Shown: in pieces, positions 47,801 to 56,299 of the stretch | Numbering within the stretch: position 1 is the stretch's first letter | Layout: every line of letters begins with the position of its first letter | Notes under the pieces: generated by a model | The model's input: the letters and a program-made list of their open reading frames with translations, nothing else | Told to the model about the DNA's origin: nothing | The model's database searches: none | From: Echinicola soli | GTDB lineage: Bacteria > Bacteroidota > Bacteroidia > Cytophagales > Cyclobacteriaceae | Assembly: GCF_006575665.1 (NCBI RefSeq) | Contig: NZ_CP041253.1 | Location: 129,501 to 193,500 of the forward strand | Reading direction: 5' to 3' | DNA length: 64,000 nucleotides | Program-made: the position numbers and the translations under genes

Positions 47801-48822
47801 TTTTGGGAAACCACCAGCACCTTCTTATCCCTTGAGATAAAATCGGCTACCAGGTTACAAATAAGCTGGGACTTCCCTGTACCAGGCGGTCCCTCCACGA
47901 CACAAGAGCCTCCCTGTCGGACGGTCTTAAGCACTTCCTCCTGACTTGCATCCAGCGGAAGTGTATTGAACAAACTTCCCTCTGCACGGGATGGTTGTTC
48001 CTCTCTTTCATCGGCAAACCATTCCGTAAAAAGGCCTTCCAGGTTTTCGCCTGAAAATTTATCCATCAGCTCTTCATAGTCCTTGATCAAAAAGGAGCTT
48101 TTTTGGGAAAATTGACCCAAAATAGCATTGGGCCTTAATTTCAGCATTCCTGCTTTGAACACTTTACCTACCTCGGCAGCACTTTTCTCTTTAAAATCAT
48201 CTAGTTTGTCCTGAAACAATTCCTGGCCAAAATTCAAGGTTAATTCCTTTTGGAGAAATTGGTAAAGTGCTGTTCTGAATGGGGTAGGTTCTTTAGGGAA
48301 ATGCTCCAGGGGATTTTCCCACCACTCCTTTTTAAAAGACTGTTGGTGAGCGTTGGCATAAGCCAGCAAAAAAGCTCTGTTAAAAAAAGGTTGATCGCCA
48401 GATTTTTTCTTAAAGAACCACTTTTTCCCCTCTTCGACTATACGAACAGGGAAGAATAACAAGGGACATCTTATCGCTTGATCATTGGGAAGTTTTCCTT
48501 CTATAAAAGGCCATCCCACGTAAAGACTTTTCTCCCCGCTTTCTTCTTCAGCGAGCTTTACCCGCTGGCCAAGCCGCTTCAAACGGAGAGAGAGCTGATT
48601 TACCTTAGCATCTCTGGCATCCTCTGCGGGCACCAACGGAATCTTCTTCTTTCTGCCCAGTAACTCAGTAATATAGGCAAAGGAATTTTCATACTCCAAA
48701 AATTCAAATTCCTTCAGGTCTATCATTTGGGTACTCACCAGTTTTGGTAAAAAAACGGATCTATTCCTTGCAGACAAATCCATTAATCTGTTCATATAGA
48801 CCTGAAAGACATCCTTTATCAT
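44830..48822 (-). CDS. DUF4011-like / SF1 helicase / Vsr-like nuclease protein
   Basis: A 1330-residue protein. The N-terminus 'RLMDLSARNRSVFLPKL' resembles DUF4011. Walker A 'VEGPPGTGKSQLICNLVA' lies near residue 310, Walker B 'LVVFDESSQCYAERGLP' near 945, 'VVIAGDSQQLQPF' just after, and the motif VI region 'LNVAVTRARERVYVITS' near 1170, so this is an SF1 helicase split by a long helical insert. The C-terminal ~90 residues ('SRNMDLELLESGKYVGAILT', 'ILKEKGWHITQVFSRQYWMDRE') look like an MTES_1575/Vsr-type endonuclease. The order matches single-gene anti-phage candidates (Hhe-type) as I recall them. It follows the SDR gene by 6 bp. Confidence 0.82.
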   Translation of the reverse strand: MIKDVFQVYMNRLMDLSARNRSVFLPKLVSTQMIDLKEFEFLEYENSFAYITELLGRKKKIPLVPAEDARDAKVNQLSLRLKRLGQRVKLAEEESGEKSLYVGWPFIEGKLPNDQAIRCPLLFFPVRIVEEGKKWFFKKKSGDQPFFNRAFLLAYANAHQQSFKKEWWENPLEHFPKEPTPFRTALYQFLQKELTLNFGQELFQDKLDDFKEKSAAEVGKVFKAGMLKLRPNAILGQFSQKSSFLIKDYEELMDKFSGENLEGLFTEWFADEREEQPSRAEGSLFNTLPLDASQEEVLKTVRQGGSCVVEGPPGTGKSQLICNLVADFISRDKKVLVVSQKRAALDVVHDRLVEQGFGAFMALVHDFRTDRPAMFKKLADQINSLEIYKGLNRSLDAIQLERSFSKIVSVIDHHSEYLEEYRHALFNTEECGVPVKELYLSSSLDDQHLNLTQYYKHYHWSILDEFLRDLKEYLYYYPKYGQADSFWLHRVDFAEFTANAIHRFKENLLEIKELKSTAELILGDLLYQPFEFPLVYQSFEQKARLEELQKLISNKDVFLVLKRLMKYPKADMDLLWLENKVDIIKNLLAAEGVEWSLEDGNVEDTYQKVLHVIGMKDSWWKSLTLRFYRKEYREVWSLLEHNELERNLEGLQVLVKMLGNRLNINHQYTLLDRKPWINLPEKPFGFPAFNHEFHVLIEAVKARFILEELGVLTPYLIFDNADFDHFRRILQELIGINELIEHKTSGWRNYFSTIQIKHLLTTSDEDKLDKIQDTITENFTEIVAMDRLKRKLRSIDIEVINKLLDDYPDKDFEELKQIFLAGLKLSWIEHIEAKYPVLQEMSLFKVKDILEEFSEAVDEKLKISRFITEMRLRENTFKKLEYNRLNNLITYRELQHQVTKKKRLWSIKKLVEKFQEEIFRLVPCWLASPETVSALFPIESRFDLVVFDESSQCYAERGLPAMLRGRQVVIAGDSQQLQPFDLYRVRMDEADQEGMDLEVESLLELASHNFKKYTLEGHYRSKSLPLIAFSNEHFYDNKLTMLPEMDSLNQEVCAYKWIKVEGTWDKQTNTVEAERVVKELKELVAESSGLSIGVITFNYYQMELIVDLIANEKGLRGKFGKKIKVKNIENVQGDEFDVVLFSIGYARNKAGKFIANFGSLSKDGGVNRLNVAVTRARERVYVITSISADDFRTKQIYNPGIRMLRDYLHYAEEVSKGRKVGVQEQTSGGFEVSWYLKNKLEGTYGGHTVRNSTISRNMDLELLESGKYVGAILTDDNRLFTAKTAKEAFVYHPRILKEKGWHITQVFSRQYWMDREDLLQTKIHENLKKE

Positions 48823-48828
48823 AAAATC

Positions 48829-49641
48829 CTATTTAAATGGAGACTCCTTTTCCTTGGCCATATGGTTATAGACAATTCCATCCATGATACCCGGTATCCA
48901 CTTGTTCAAAAACACGGCCAATTTCCCCTCTCGGGTCAAAACCAAATCACGTTTCCGCTTTAGTGTGGCCTTGAGGATATGCTGGGCCACCTCATCTGCT
49001 GTCATCATATCGTCCTCATTTCTGGGAGACTCTCCTTGAGAACCTCCATCAGCTGTCAAGGCATTGTTTCGGATATTGGATGCCGTAAATCCCGGGCAAG
49101 CTACTAAAATATGAACGCCTCTCTTCATCACCTCGGTGCGCAGCGACTCCATAAATCCATTCATAGCGTACTTGCTAGCCGTATAAGCAGTCCTGGCAGG
49201 AGTCCCTCGATATCCATTGATAGATGAAACCCCAATGATAGATCCTTTTTGCTCCAAAATTTCAGGGAGACAATACTTAGTAGCGTATACAGTCCCCCAA
49301 AAATTGGTGTCCATCACCTTATGAAAAACTGCAGTATCCAACTCTTCAAAAAGAGCCCTCATGGATATCCCCGCATTATTGATCAAAATATCTATCTTGC
49401 CAAAATGGCTTTTCACTTTTGCGGCCATCTTTTTATTGTCCTCCTCTGCTCCAGCATCCGCTAATACTCCGATACTCTCCACTCCCGCTTGCTGCAGTTT
49501 TACCAGGGTATTGTCTACTTTCACTTGACTTCTGCCCGTAATCGCCACCTTGGCCCCTGCTTTTCCAAACGCGAGGGCGCAAGATTCTCCAATCCCCGAA
49601 GTAGCTCCGGTCACTATTACTACCTTATCTCTTAAATTCAT
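48829..49641 (-). CDS. Short-chain dehydrogenase/reductase
   Basis: A 270-residue classical SDR with 'VTGATSGIGESCALAFGKAG' (cofactor motif), 'LINNAGISMRALFEEL', the catalytic Ser in 'IIGVSSINGYRG' and YxxxK in 'AYTASKYAMNGFMESL'. 'GFTASNIRNNALTADG' and the C-terminal 'NKWIPGIMDGIVYNHMAKEKE' fit the DHRS7-like branch with membrane affinity. The substrate is unknown. It is the first gene of a two-gene transcription unit with the large helicase-nuclease gene. Confidence 0.9.
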   Translation of the reverse strand: MNLRDKVVIVTGATSGIGESCALAFGKAGAKVAITGRSQVKVDNTLVKLQQAGVESIGVLADAGAEEDNKKMAAKVKSHFGKIDILINNAGISMRALFEELDTAVFHKVMDTNFWGTVYATKYCLPEILEQKGSIIGVSSINGYRGTPARTAYTASKYAMNGFMESLRTEVMKRGVHILVACPGFTASNIRNNALTADGGSQGESPRNEDDMMTADEVAQHILKATLKRKRDLVLTREGKLAVFLNKWIPGIMDGIVYNHMAKEKESPFK

Positions 49642-49829
49642 TATTGTTTCATACTTTAAGCCTAAATATAATCATTTCGGCCAAATTGGTTAATGGGTTA
49701 TTGGTTAATTGAAATATTGGAGAAATGCAATAATGTTGAATCCTTGTCCAAATACAGGATTTCCTTTGTTTAGGGTTTTGGTAAGGGCTGGGCCTCGGCA
49801 CGACAAAAAATTAGCCTATCGACTGTGGC

Positions 49830-49861
49830 CTTTGTCTATGCTCCAATCTACCCCACCTAAC
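49830..49861. repeat. Dispersed intergenic repeat, copy
   Basis: 'CTTTGTCTATGCTCCAATCT' followed by 'ACCCCACCTAAC' matches 6429-6460 with few changes. The palindrome seen in the 6.4-kb copy is missing here. Confidence 0.5.
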
Positions 49862-50172
49862 TGTAAACCCCTGATTAGTGTTGAGCGGATTAATTATTAG
49901 ATTTCATTGTCAAACATGATAACAACCGGTTCTTTCCTTGACAGAAGTTTTGACCAATTCCTTTCAAACCTTCCCAAGCTTTTGCCCATTATTGGTGATG
50001 ACGAGGGCTGTGCCCAGGAAGGGACTCATGTTTCTTAGTACCGGGGCAGAGACCCGGTACAACCACGTATTAGCGTTGTCCCGCCGTCTCTGACGCGGGA
50101 CCACAAAGACTGTGTCTCCCGACTCCACCCTATATTTTGCTATCTGCATTTTTTCTTTGCTCTTTTTCTTTT

Positions 50173-50217
50173 CTCCGATCCACCCCACCTAACCTCCCCG
50201 CTGCCGCGGAGAGGAAT
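50173..50217. repeat. Dispersed intergenic repeat, copy with degenerate palindrome
   Basis: 'CTCCGATCCACCCCACCTAA' followed by CCTCCCCGCTGCCGCGGAGAGG is a degraded version of the 6441-6481 element. Confidence 0.5.
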
Positions 50218-50289
50218 ACTGTTTTCTCTTGTACTCATATCTCACTACTTGTCTTTACTCTAATCTTGATACTTTACTGCTGTGATTCC

Positions 50290-50322
50290 ATTGCCACAAT
50301 TCAGATAATATGATTAATTTTG
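50290..50322 (+). promoter_or_regulatory. Promoter abutting the rlmD start
   Basis: ATTG (50290-50293) and TAATTTTG (50315-50322) are 21 bp apart, close to the Bacteroidota TTTG/TAnnTTTG pattern. The -7 box ends 6 bp before ATG 50329, so the mRNA would have almost no leader unless ATG 50341 is used. Confidence 0.45.
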
Positions 50323-50328
50323 CAGCCT

Positions 50329-51738
50329 ATGTCGAGAAAGATGAAAAATAAGGTTTTAAAAAACCTTACGATAGAGCGGATTGCCGCTGAAGGCAAAAGT
50401 GTCACCCACTACGAAGGAAAAGTGGTATTTGTCCAACATGTGGCACCAGGAGATGTGGTAGACGTCAGGATCAGGCGTGGAAAAAGTAGCTTTATGGAAG
50501 GTGAGGCCATCCACATCCATGAATATTCCAAAGACCGGGCAGAACCTTTCTGCTCGCATTTTGGCGTTTGCGGAGGATGTAAATGGCAGCACATCAACTA
50601 TGACCTTCAGATGGAATATAAGCGGCAGCAGGTCGTGGACCAGTTTCAGCGAATTGCCAAGGTACCCATTCCAGAAGTCCTGCCCATCATAGGCTCTGCC
50701 GATACGAGGTATTATCGTAACAAACTTGATTTCACTTTCTCCAATAACAGGTGGCTCACCAGAGAGGAAATTGATTCTGGTAAGGAGTTTGAAAGAAATG
50801 CCCTTGGTTTTCATATTCCCAAGCGATTCGATAAAATCGTAGATGTCGAGCATTGCTATCTACAAGGAGGGGTGTCCAATGAGGTCAGAAATGCACTTAG
50901 GGATTTCGCCCTTGAGAAGGGGCTGACTTTCTTTGATATGATCAAGCAAGAGGGGCTCCTCCGAAACTTGATCATCAGAACCAGTGTCACCGACGAGACC
51001 ATGGTAATCGTGCAGTTTGGGGAAGATAATCCCGAACAGGTTGATCAGGTGATGACTTTCCTTTCAGAGCGATTTCCCGACCTCACCTCACTGCTATACA
51101 TCATCAACCTAAAAAAGAACGAGACTTTCCATGATCAGGATATCCATACTTTTATGGGCAGGGATTATATTATCGAAGAGATGGAAGGACTGAAATTCAG
51201 GGTTGGCCCTAAGTCGTTCTATCAAACCAATTCAAAACAAGCCTATGAGCTGTATAAAGTGGCACGGGAATTTGCTGATCTTAATGGGGATGAAGTCGTG
51301 TATGATCTCTACACAGGCACCGGAACGATCGCCAATTTCGTGGCAAAAAAAGCCAAACAGGTCATCGGCATTGAATACGTTGAAGCAGCGATCGAAGACG
51401 CCAAGCTAAACGCTAAGGAGAATGACCTTGACAACACCCTGTTTTATGCAGGAGACATGAAGGACATGCTTACTGATGAGTTTATCGCTTCACATGCAGC
51501 ACCGGATGTGATCATCACCGACCCCCCTCGAGCGGGGATGCATGAAGATGTGGTCAGTATGCTTTTAAAACTGGCGGCTCCAAAAATCGTATACGTCAGC
51601 TGTAACCCTGCCACACAGGCCCGGGACATTGCGCTTTTGGGTGATAAATATAATGTGGATATCGTACAGCCCGTGGACATGTTTCCACAGACCTATCATG
51701 TGGAAAACGTGGTACTGCTGACATTGAAGACTGGGTAA
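50329..51738 (+). CDS. rlmD: 23S rRNA (uracil-C5)-methyltransferase, RlmD/RumA family
   Basis: A 469-residue SAM-dependent RNA methyltransferase. It has an N-terminal TRAM domain, the iron-sulfur Cys cluster 'CSHFGVCGGCKWQHINY', the SAM motif 'VYDLYTGTGTIANFVA', 'ITDPPRAGMHEDV' and the catalytic Cys in 'VYVSCNPATQARD'. The exact target uracil is inferred. ATG 50329 is chosen; the upstream TTG lies in the -7 box and ATG 50341 ('MKNKVLKNLTIERIAAEGK') is also possible. Confidence 0.93.
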   Translation: MSRKMKNKVLKNLTIERIAAEGKSVTHYEGKVVFVQHVAPGDVVDVRIRRGKSSFMEGEAIHIHEYSKDRAEPFCSHFGVCGGCKWQHINYDLQMEYKRQQVVDQFQRIAKVPIPEVLPIIGSADTRYYRNKLDFTFSNNRWLTREEIDSGKEFERNALGFHIPKRFDKIVDVEHCYLQGGVSNEVRNALRDFALEKGLTFFDMIKQEGLLRNLIIRTSVTDETMVIVQFGEDNPEQVDQVMTFLSERFPDLTSLLYIINLKKNETFHDQDIHTFMGRDYIIEEMEGLKFRVGPKSFYQTNSKQAYELYKVAREFADLNGDEVVYDLYTGTGTIANFVAKKAKQVIGIEYVEAAIEDAKLNAKENDLDNTLFYAGDMKDMLTDEFIASHAAPDVIITDPPRAGMHEDVVSMLLKLAAPKIVYVSCNPATQARDIALLGDKYNVDIVQPVDMFPQTYHVENVVLLTLKTG

Positions 51739-51931
51739 CCGGTGTCAGATACCAGATATGAGGTATCAAGCTGAAGGACAACCGATTAAATAGTGAATAA
51801 TAAATCAACAAATGCGGCTGTGGTCTGTCGACCGTGGAGCTTGGACAATGTACCGATAGCAGTAATCAATAACGAATAAGCGGCCCCGTAGGGATGCCTA
51901 CGGTATAACTTCATAACATATAACCAACATC
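51739..51931. repeat. Intergenic region with perfect hairpin
   Basis: CCGTAGG-GATG-CCTACGG (51886-51903) is a perfect 7-bp hairpin 28 bp before the next start codon. The preceding 'GTACCGATAGCAGTAATCAA' and 'GTCGACCGTGGAGCTTGGAC' are AT/GC patches like the repeat fragments at 31.9 and 11.4 kb. Confidence 0.45.
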
Positions 51932-52306
51932 ATGAGAGACGATAATGATCCGGAACTAAGCGGCAAATATCTAGGAACAATCACTAATGACTTTGTCAAA
52001 GTGGCTGAAACGCTGAAAGAGGCTTCCTACCAAGTACGGTCCAGGAAATTTTCTGATTTCCCCATTTTCCCTGTGTGCAAAACAGGGCAACCGATTGGGC
52101 AACTATTGATAGGCAATACCGACCTAAAAGTAGATTGGAATTATTACATCACCTACCTGGATGAATTTATCCAACGAAAATTGGTAGATCAGGAGGCCAT
52201 TGAAGACTTTAAGGGAGCTTACAAAAATCCTGATGAATACTGCTGTCTATTTGTGGTTGACCAGGACTTTACCAATTTCGTTTATATTCCTTATCCCAAT
52301 GATTAA
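51932..52306 (+). CDS. Hypothetical protein
   Basis: A 124-residue acidic soluble protein with no signal peptide, membrane segment or motif that I recognise. It reads as a compact alpha/beta protein ('NDFVKVAETLKEASYQVRSR', 'WNYYITYLDEFIQRKLVDQE', 'CCLFVVDQDFTNFVYIPYP'). The normal codon use and a start directly after an intergenic hairpin support it as a real gene. It is convergent with the DUF4347 gene, 24 bp apart. Confidence 0.65.
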   Translation: MRDDNDPELSGKYLGTITNDFVKVAETLKEASYQVRSRKFSDFPIFPVCKTGQPIGQLLIGNTDLKVDWNYYITYLDEFIQRKLVDQEAIEDFKGAYKNPDEYCCLFVVDQDFTNFVYIPYPND

Positions 52307-52330
52307 AGCTGAAGATCCCAACCGCTTTCA

Positions 52331-55003
52331 TCATGGGACTCTCTTCCCAATGGTATGCATGGCCGGGTTAGTATATATTCTTGTGCACTTGTTTTTGTTG
52401 TTTTCGTTCCGCCAACCATCACTTCCCGGTGCACCGCAGCCTACCTTGGTGGTCAAACCTTTCGTATCCACACTCAGGGTATTGTCATAGGTGTTGTTTA
52501 CATTATTGTTGGTCCCCTCTCCCCCCCTTCCAAAAGCTTCCCGGCTATCGGCGCAGTGATCACCGTCACTGTCCAAGTCCAAGTGATCGGATATACCGTC
52601 TTCATCAGTATCCAGTGGTATATCACAAGGCCTTACGGTAGCCCCTGAAGCACAATCATCTTCATCGACCGTACCGGGATCAAACGGTAGCCGGCAGTTT
52701 CCATCCAGGTCTTCATTTCTTATCCCGGTACAGCCTTCGATGGCATCCGGGATACCGTCATTGTCACTGTCCAAATCTAAACGGTCCACGATCTCATCTC
52801 CATCTGTGTCCCTGTCAAGGCACGATGTTGTTAATAACTCCAGTCCCGGACTTTCTTTATTTATAGCCGATGCGTTGATAAATTTATGCTTGAACGTATA
52901 TTGATCTTCCGGGGAAAAAGGCAGGGTTGATGTTAACTTAATTTCATATTTGGTATTCGGATCAGTTAATTTATATTCCATCATATTTTGGACTAAATCC
53001 CCGACACCAATCCCCGAAATATCCCCCGACACCAATCTAGCGGTAAATAGGTCAACATTATATTCTATTTCGAAATGATCTTCATTGTGACTGTCATGTG
53101 GATCACCATTTCGGTTGGTAAGCATATACTCAACACGTCCGTAAACCTTTTGTGTCAGATCATATACGATCTTGCCCGGACTATCCCCCATATTTATACT
53201 GGCATTCAGCATATTTCCGGTTCCGGTAAAATCATCAGCGGGGGCACTTCCACCATATTCCGCACTGAATCCCGGTCTTACGGCCACCTCCACCAGGTTT
53301 TTTCCATTTCCCCCTTCCCATCTGGCTATTCTTTCCGTTGTATTTGAGCCATCTACAATGACCACTTCGCTTGACTGCATACTTTCAGCACAATCTGATA
53401 TTCCATCGTTATCACTATCCACATCCGCATAATCGGGTACATTGTCGCCGTCGGCATCACCGGATAGGGTATTGTCATAACAGTCACAAGTGTCGCCTAT
53501 CCCATCGTCATCAGCATCGTCGCTGGCAGTTTGACTATCACCAATTCCCTGTTCCTGACTGATGGTTTCCCTGACAGGAACCCCACGGGCGTCTACACAG
53601 CTGCGGTCAGGGCATAAATTCCTCTTCTCTTCAAGATCCCCCCCATCATTAAAAGCCTCCTGTAAATCAGCCTGCGTAAAAGCCCCATCTCCCTCTATAG
53701 CATCGGGGCAGCCGTCTCCATCACTGTCCAGATCATGATGATCAGGAATATCATCCTGATCAGTATCGGCAGGTTCACAATCTAAAGCCGTCGTCGCCCT
53801 TATCCATACCCTATGAATGGTATTGTTGGCCGATCCACTGCCATCCGGCGCATCCACTTCCCATCGATTCCCACGTCCTCTTATGCCCCAATGGTTAGTT
53901 AAATTCCTGTAAAAAGGAAAATTTGTCAAAGCTTGATCATTTTGATTCAAAAATCGGTTATTTGCTATTGCAGGCAGGTTGGCCGTATGCCCACTAAGCA
54001 GTGTATGATTTGCCACATCGGAGATCCCGGCAAAAGATCCTATGCCGGTTTTGACATACGAAGTCCCTAATGTGGTTTTAAAATGAATTTTCCGGCCATG
54101 TAAACTGGTTTCTCCATAAAAACGTATTTCAAAGTCGCCATCAAATTGATTAAGGGCTGAATTGCCGGCGTGTCCCCATTTGGCCATATCTGCAGCTTCA
54201 CTGGTTCCCAAAGCAGCCCCACTGGTTTCGGGGAAATCGTCTCCGGCAGCTAATGCGGTCAATGAGGGATTAGTGCCTCCCTTATGTACATACTGCAGTA
54301 CCAACAGCCATCCGCCATTTTCACTGTCATCTATATCCGCTTGAAAAACCCCTTCACCTAAATCAAAATAATACCTTCCCGAAGGGATATTTCGAATTTG
54401 TGACAAACTCGTGAAAGCACTATGAGGTGCCAACCCATCAGGACAGGCACCTTCCTGCATATCAGGAATCCCGTCATTGTCGTCATCAACATCTGCCCTG
54501 TCATTTATTCCATCTCCATCCAAATCATCCGTTGATCCCGTTTGCTGTAAGTTGTGGTGATATCCGGGAAATAAAAAACGGCCTGAAGCAATACCTACCT
54601 CCAGGTCCCAATCCCCGTCCTTTCCTGTAATATCCTCAGAAGCGGCCACTTTGATTCCAAGTTTGTTCCCTATGTATTCTACTGCTTCTGTTCCTATGTT
54701 CCCCTTAGCAAATTCACAGCCGTAAATATGCAGGTTTTTGAACCTTGAATTTTGAATACCTGGCTCCAAAAAATCCACAATTTGTGCTTTATCCAGCCAT
54801 TCCCCATCAATCAGCAGATACCCCGGACGGCCATGGGTGATCAAATGATACGTTTCCGAACCTGAAGCTCTCTCCAATAAAAAGAAGCTTTCACGCTCTT
54901 TAACGGCTTTATCCACATATATCCCCCCCGCATAATCAGCAGAAAAGGAACAACCGAACAAAAAAGCACAAATGATCAGTACCGTAATATTAAATCTATG
55001 CAT
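52331..55003 (-). CDS. DUF4347 / thrombospondin type 3 repeat surface protein
   Basis: An 890-residue exported protein. A lipobox-like 'FLFGC' ends the signal peptide (Cys near residue 18). Residues about 35-155 match DUF4347 ('LHIYGCEFAKGNIGTEAVEYI', 'VAASEDITGKDGDWDLEV', read here in parts). The rest alternates calcium-binding thrombospondin-3 repeats ('DLDGDGINDRADVDDDNDG', 'DLDSDGDGCPDAIEGDG') with two beta-rich inserts. The chain stops at 'NPAMHTIGKRVP' without a C-terminal type IX sorting domain, so it may be truncated or lipid-anchored only. It starts a run of surface-protein genes on the minus strand. Confidence 0.8.
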   Translation of the reverse strand: MHRFNITVLIICAFLFGCSFSADYAGGIYVDKAVKERESFFLLERASGSETYHLITHGRPGYLLIDGEWLDKAQIVDFLEPGIQNSRFKNLHIYGCEFAKGNIGTEAVEYIGNKLGIKVAASEDITGKDGDWDLEVGIASGRFLFPGYHHNLQQTGSTDDLDGDGINDRADVDDDNDGIPDMQEGACPDGLAPHSAFTSLSQIRNIPSGRYYFDLGEGVFQADIDDSENGGWLLVLQYVHKGGTNPSLTALAAGDDFPETSGAALGTSEAADMAKWGHAGNSALNQFDGDFEIRFYGETSLHGRKIHFKTTLGTSYVKTGIGSFAGISDVANHTLLSGHTANLPAIANNRFLNQNDQALTNFPFYRNLTNHWGIRGRGNRWEVDAPDGSGSANNTIHRVWIRATTALDCEPADTDQDDIPDHHDLDSDGDGCPDAIEGDGAFTQADLQEAFNDGGDLEEKRNLCPDRSCVDARGVPVRETISQEQGIGDSQTASDDADDDGIGDTCDCYDNTLSGDADGDNVPDYADVDSDNDGISDCAESMQSSEVVIVDGSNTTERIARWEGGNGKNLVEVAVRPGFSAEYGGSAPADDFTGTGNMLNASINMGDSPGKIVYDLTQKVYGRVEYMLTNRNGDPHDSHNEDHFEIEYNVDLFTARLVSGDISGIGVGDLVQNMMEYKLTDPNTKYEIKLTSTLPFSPEDQYTFKHKFINASAINKESPGLELLTTSCLDRDTDGDEIVDRLDLDSDNDGIPDAIEGCTGIRNEDLDGNCRLPFDPGTVDEDDCASGATVRPCDIPLDTDEDGISDHLDLDSDGDHCADSREAFGRGGEGTNNNVNNTYDNTLSVDTKGLTTKVGCGAPGSDGWRNENNKNKCTRIYTNPAMHTIGKRVP

Positions 55004-55042
55004 AAATCAACCGATTAAGTGCCCTGTTAAAGGCCTTTCGCG

Positions 55043-56299
55043 TTAGTTTTCTTTGACCACAAAAATGATGTTCATAAATGAACTTTCGGTCACTTCGGTA
55101 CCGGAGAGCAGTTGGTAAGTCAGCACACCGGCATCACTGACACTTATCGATGCACTATCAAACACCGTATCATCATACCAGGTAATATGGTATTCCAATG
55201 CCCCCGAAGGCAATACCGGAATACCTTCTGTAGCTCCGGGGTTCTTCACCGTATTGGTACTTACCCCGGTATATTGGTCTATGTACTTTTGATAGAGATC
55301 GATTGTGAAGGTTCCTGTACCGCCATCAAAACCATAAGCCACATCTCCATGAGGTAGCTGCTCCTCCGCTGTCGGTATCAATACCGATGGCATAAAAAAG
55401 AACTTCGGAAGCACCGCCTTTAAGCTTTTGAGCACCCCGTCTGCCCCGGCGACGACCACACGGTCTTTTTGACCCTCCGCTGCCTGTTCCAGCTTTCCTC
55501 GGTAAGTATTGTTTTGAGCAGTCGGGTTCACTTCGCGCAACCTGACCGATCCCTGTTTTATATCCAGGCGATCGGTCGCCTCATCGCCGGAAAAGTCCCC
55601 GATGCCCACATTGCCCGTATGAGTCGCTATCGCCATCACCTCGGTAAGCTCGTCGCTTCCCGTAAAACTGAAATGGCCTGCACCAGCCGTGGTACCGTCC
55701 GCCACATATCCAAAGGCTGCATAGTCGGTATCCGTGTCACCCAAATGGCCCCTGAAACGGATCCCGCCCAGGTGATCACCCGCCTCGATATCCAATTCGG
55801 ATGCCAAACTGCCCCGCGAACGAGCAAACAGGATGCCTGCTGATCCGGATGCCAAGCTGCTGAAATATTTGAAATGGCCGATAGCTGCCCCCCCACGGAC
55901 GTCCAGCTTCCAGGACGGGTCTTCCGTACCTATGCCTACCTTACCGTCATCCTTGATCACAAAACCTGTCCCTGCTGCACGGACAGTCCTCCCGTCGCTT
56001 TCCGTGCCCAGCCTCACCATCCCATTGGTAGCGTCGTCCTCCCAGATGTCCACCGAGGTGTCCATCGCATCCATCACCGCCTTTTCCAGCCATTGGGCAC
56101 CGTTCCAATACCAAAAGCTCCCCGTGTCGGTATCGTAGACCTGCGTCCCTACCGGGGTGGACAAAGGGAACCTGCCCGTGTCAGTGCGATCCGCCGTGGT
56201 CACACGGGGCATCAAAAATCCGCTGGTAACGGTTTCCTGGGCTAACAAACCCGGTAAAAAACCTACCACCAGCAATAATAAAAGACCGAAATGTTTCAT
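55043..56299 (-). CDS. Secreted 'VGIGT'-type surface protein
   Basis: A 418-residue protein with a signal peptide ending 'LPGLLAQ'. It then has 'GFLMPRVTTADRTD', a 'YDTDTGSFWYWNGAQWLEKA' segment, 'VIKDDGKVGIGTEDPSWKLDVRGG', and a module 'GHFKYFSSLASGSAGILFAR' that recurs in the two large paralogues at 59.5 and 61.4 kb. The C-terminal part is a separate beta-rich domain unique within the cluster. These tail-fibre-like proteins are common in Bacteroidota and have unknown ligands. The surface location is inferred from the signal peptide. Confidence 0.75.
   Translation of the reverse strand: MKHFGLLLLLVVGFLPGLLAQETVTSGFLMPRVTTADRTDTGRFPLSTPVGTQVYDTDTGSFWYWNGAQWLEKAVMDAMDTSVDIWEDDATNGMVRLGTESDGRTVRAAGTGFVIKDDGKVGIGTEDPSWKLDVRGGAAIGHFKYFSSLASGSAGILFARSRGSLASELDIEAGDHLGGIRFRGHLGDTDTDYAAFGYVADGTTAGAGHFSFTGSDELTEVMAIATHTGNVGIGDFSGDEATDRLDIKQGSVRLREVNPTAQNNTYRGKLEQAAEGQKDRVVVAGADGVLKSLKAVLPKFFFMPSVLIPTAEEQLPHGDVAYGFDGGTGTFTIDLYQKYIDQYTGVSTNTVKNPGATEGIPVLPSGALEYHITWYDDTVFDSASISVSDAGVLTYQLLSGTEVTESSFMNIIFVVKEN

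Larger units (their letters stand above)
49642..50328. other. Gene-free gap with repeat copies
   Basis: These 687 bp contain no supported gene. Two copies of the 'CTCCAATCTACCCCACCTAAC' repeat lie here (49830-49861 and 50173-50200, the second followed by a degenerate GC-rich palindrome), plus fragments such as 'ACCCGGTACAACCACGTATT' and 'GTCTCTGACGCGGGACCACA' that look like remnants. The gap lies between divergently oriented SDR and rlmD genes, so both promoters are here. Confidence 0.55.

Noticed and set aside
55890..55896. Run of C7 in the gene at 55043 (and a similar run near 52530) as phase-variation tracts
   Set aside because: Both frames are intact across these shorter runs, so nothing supports a switch.
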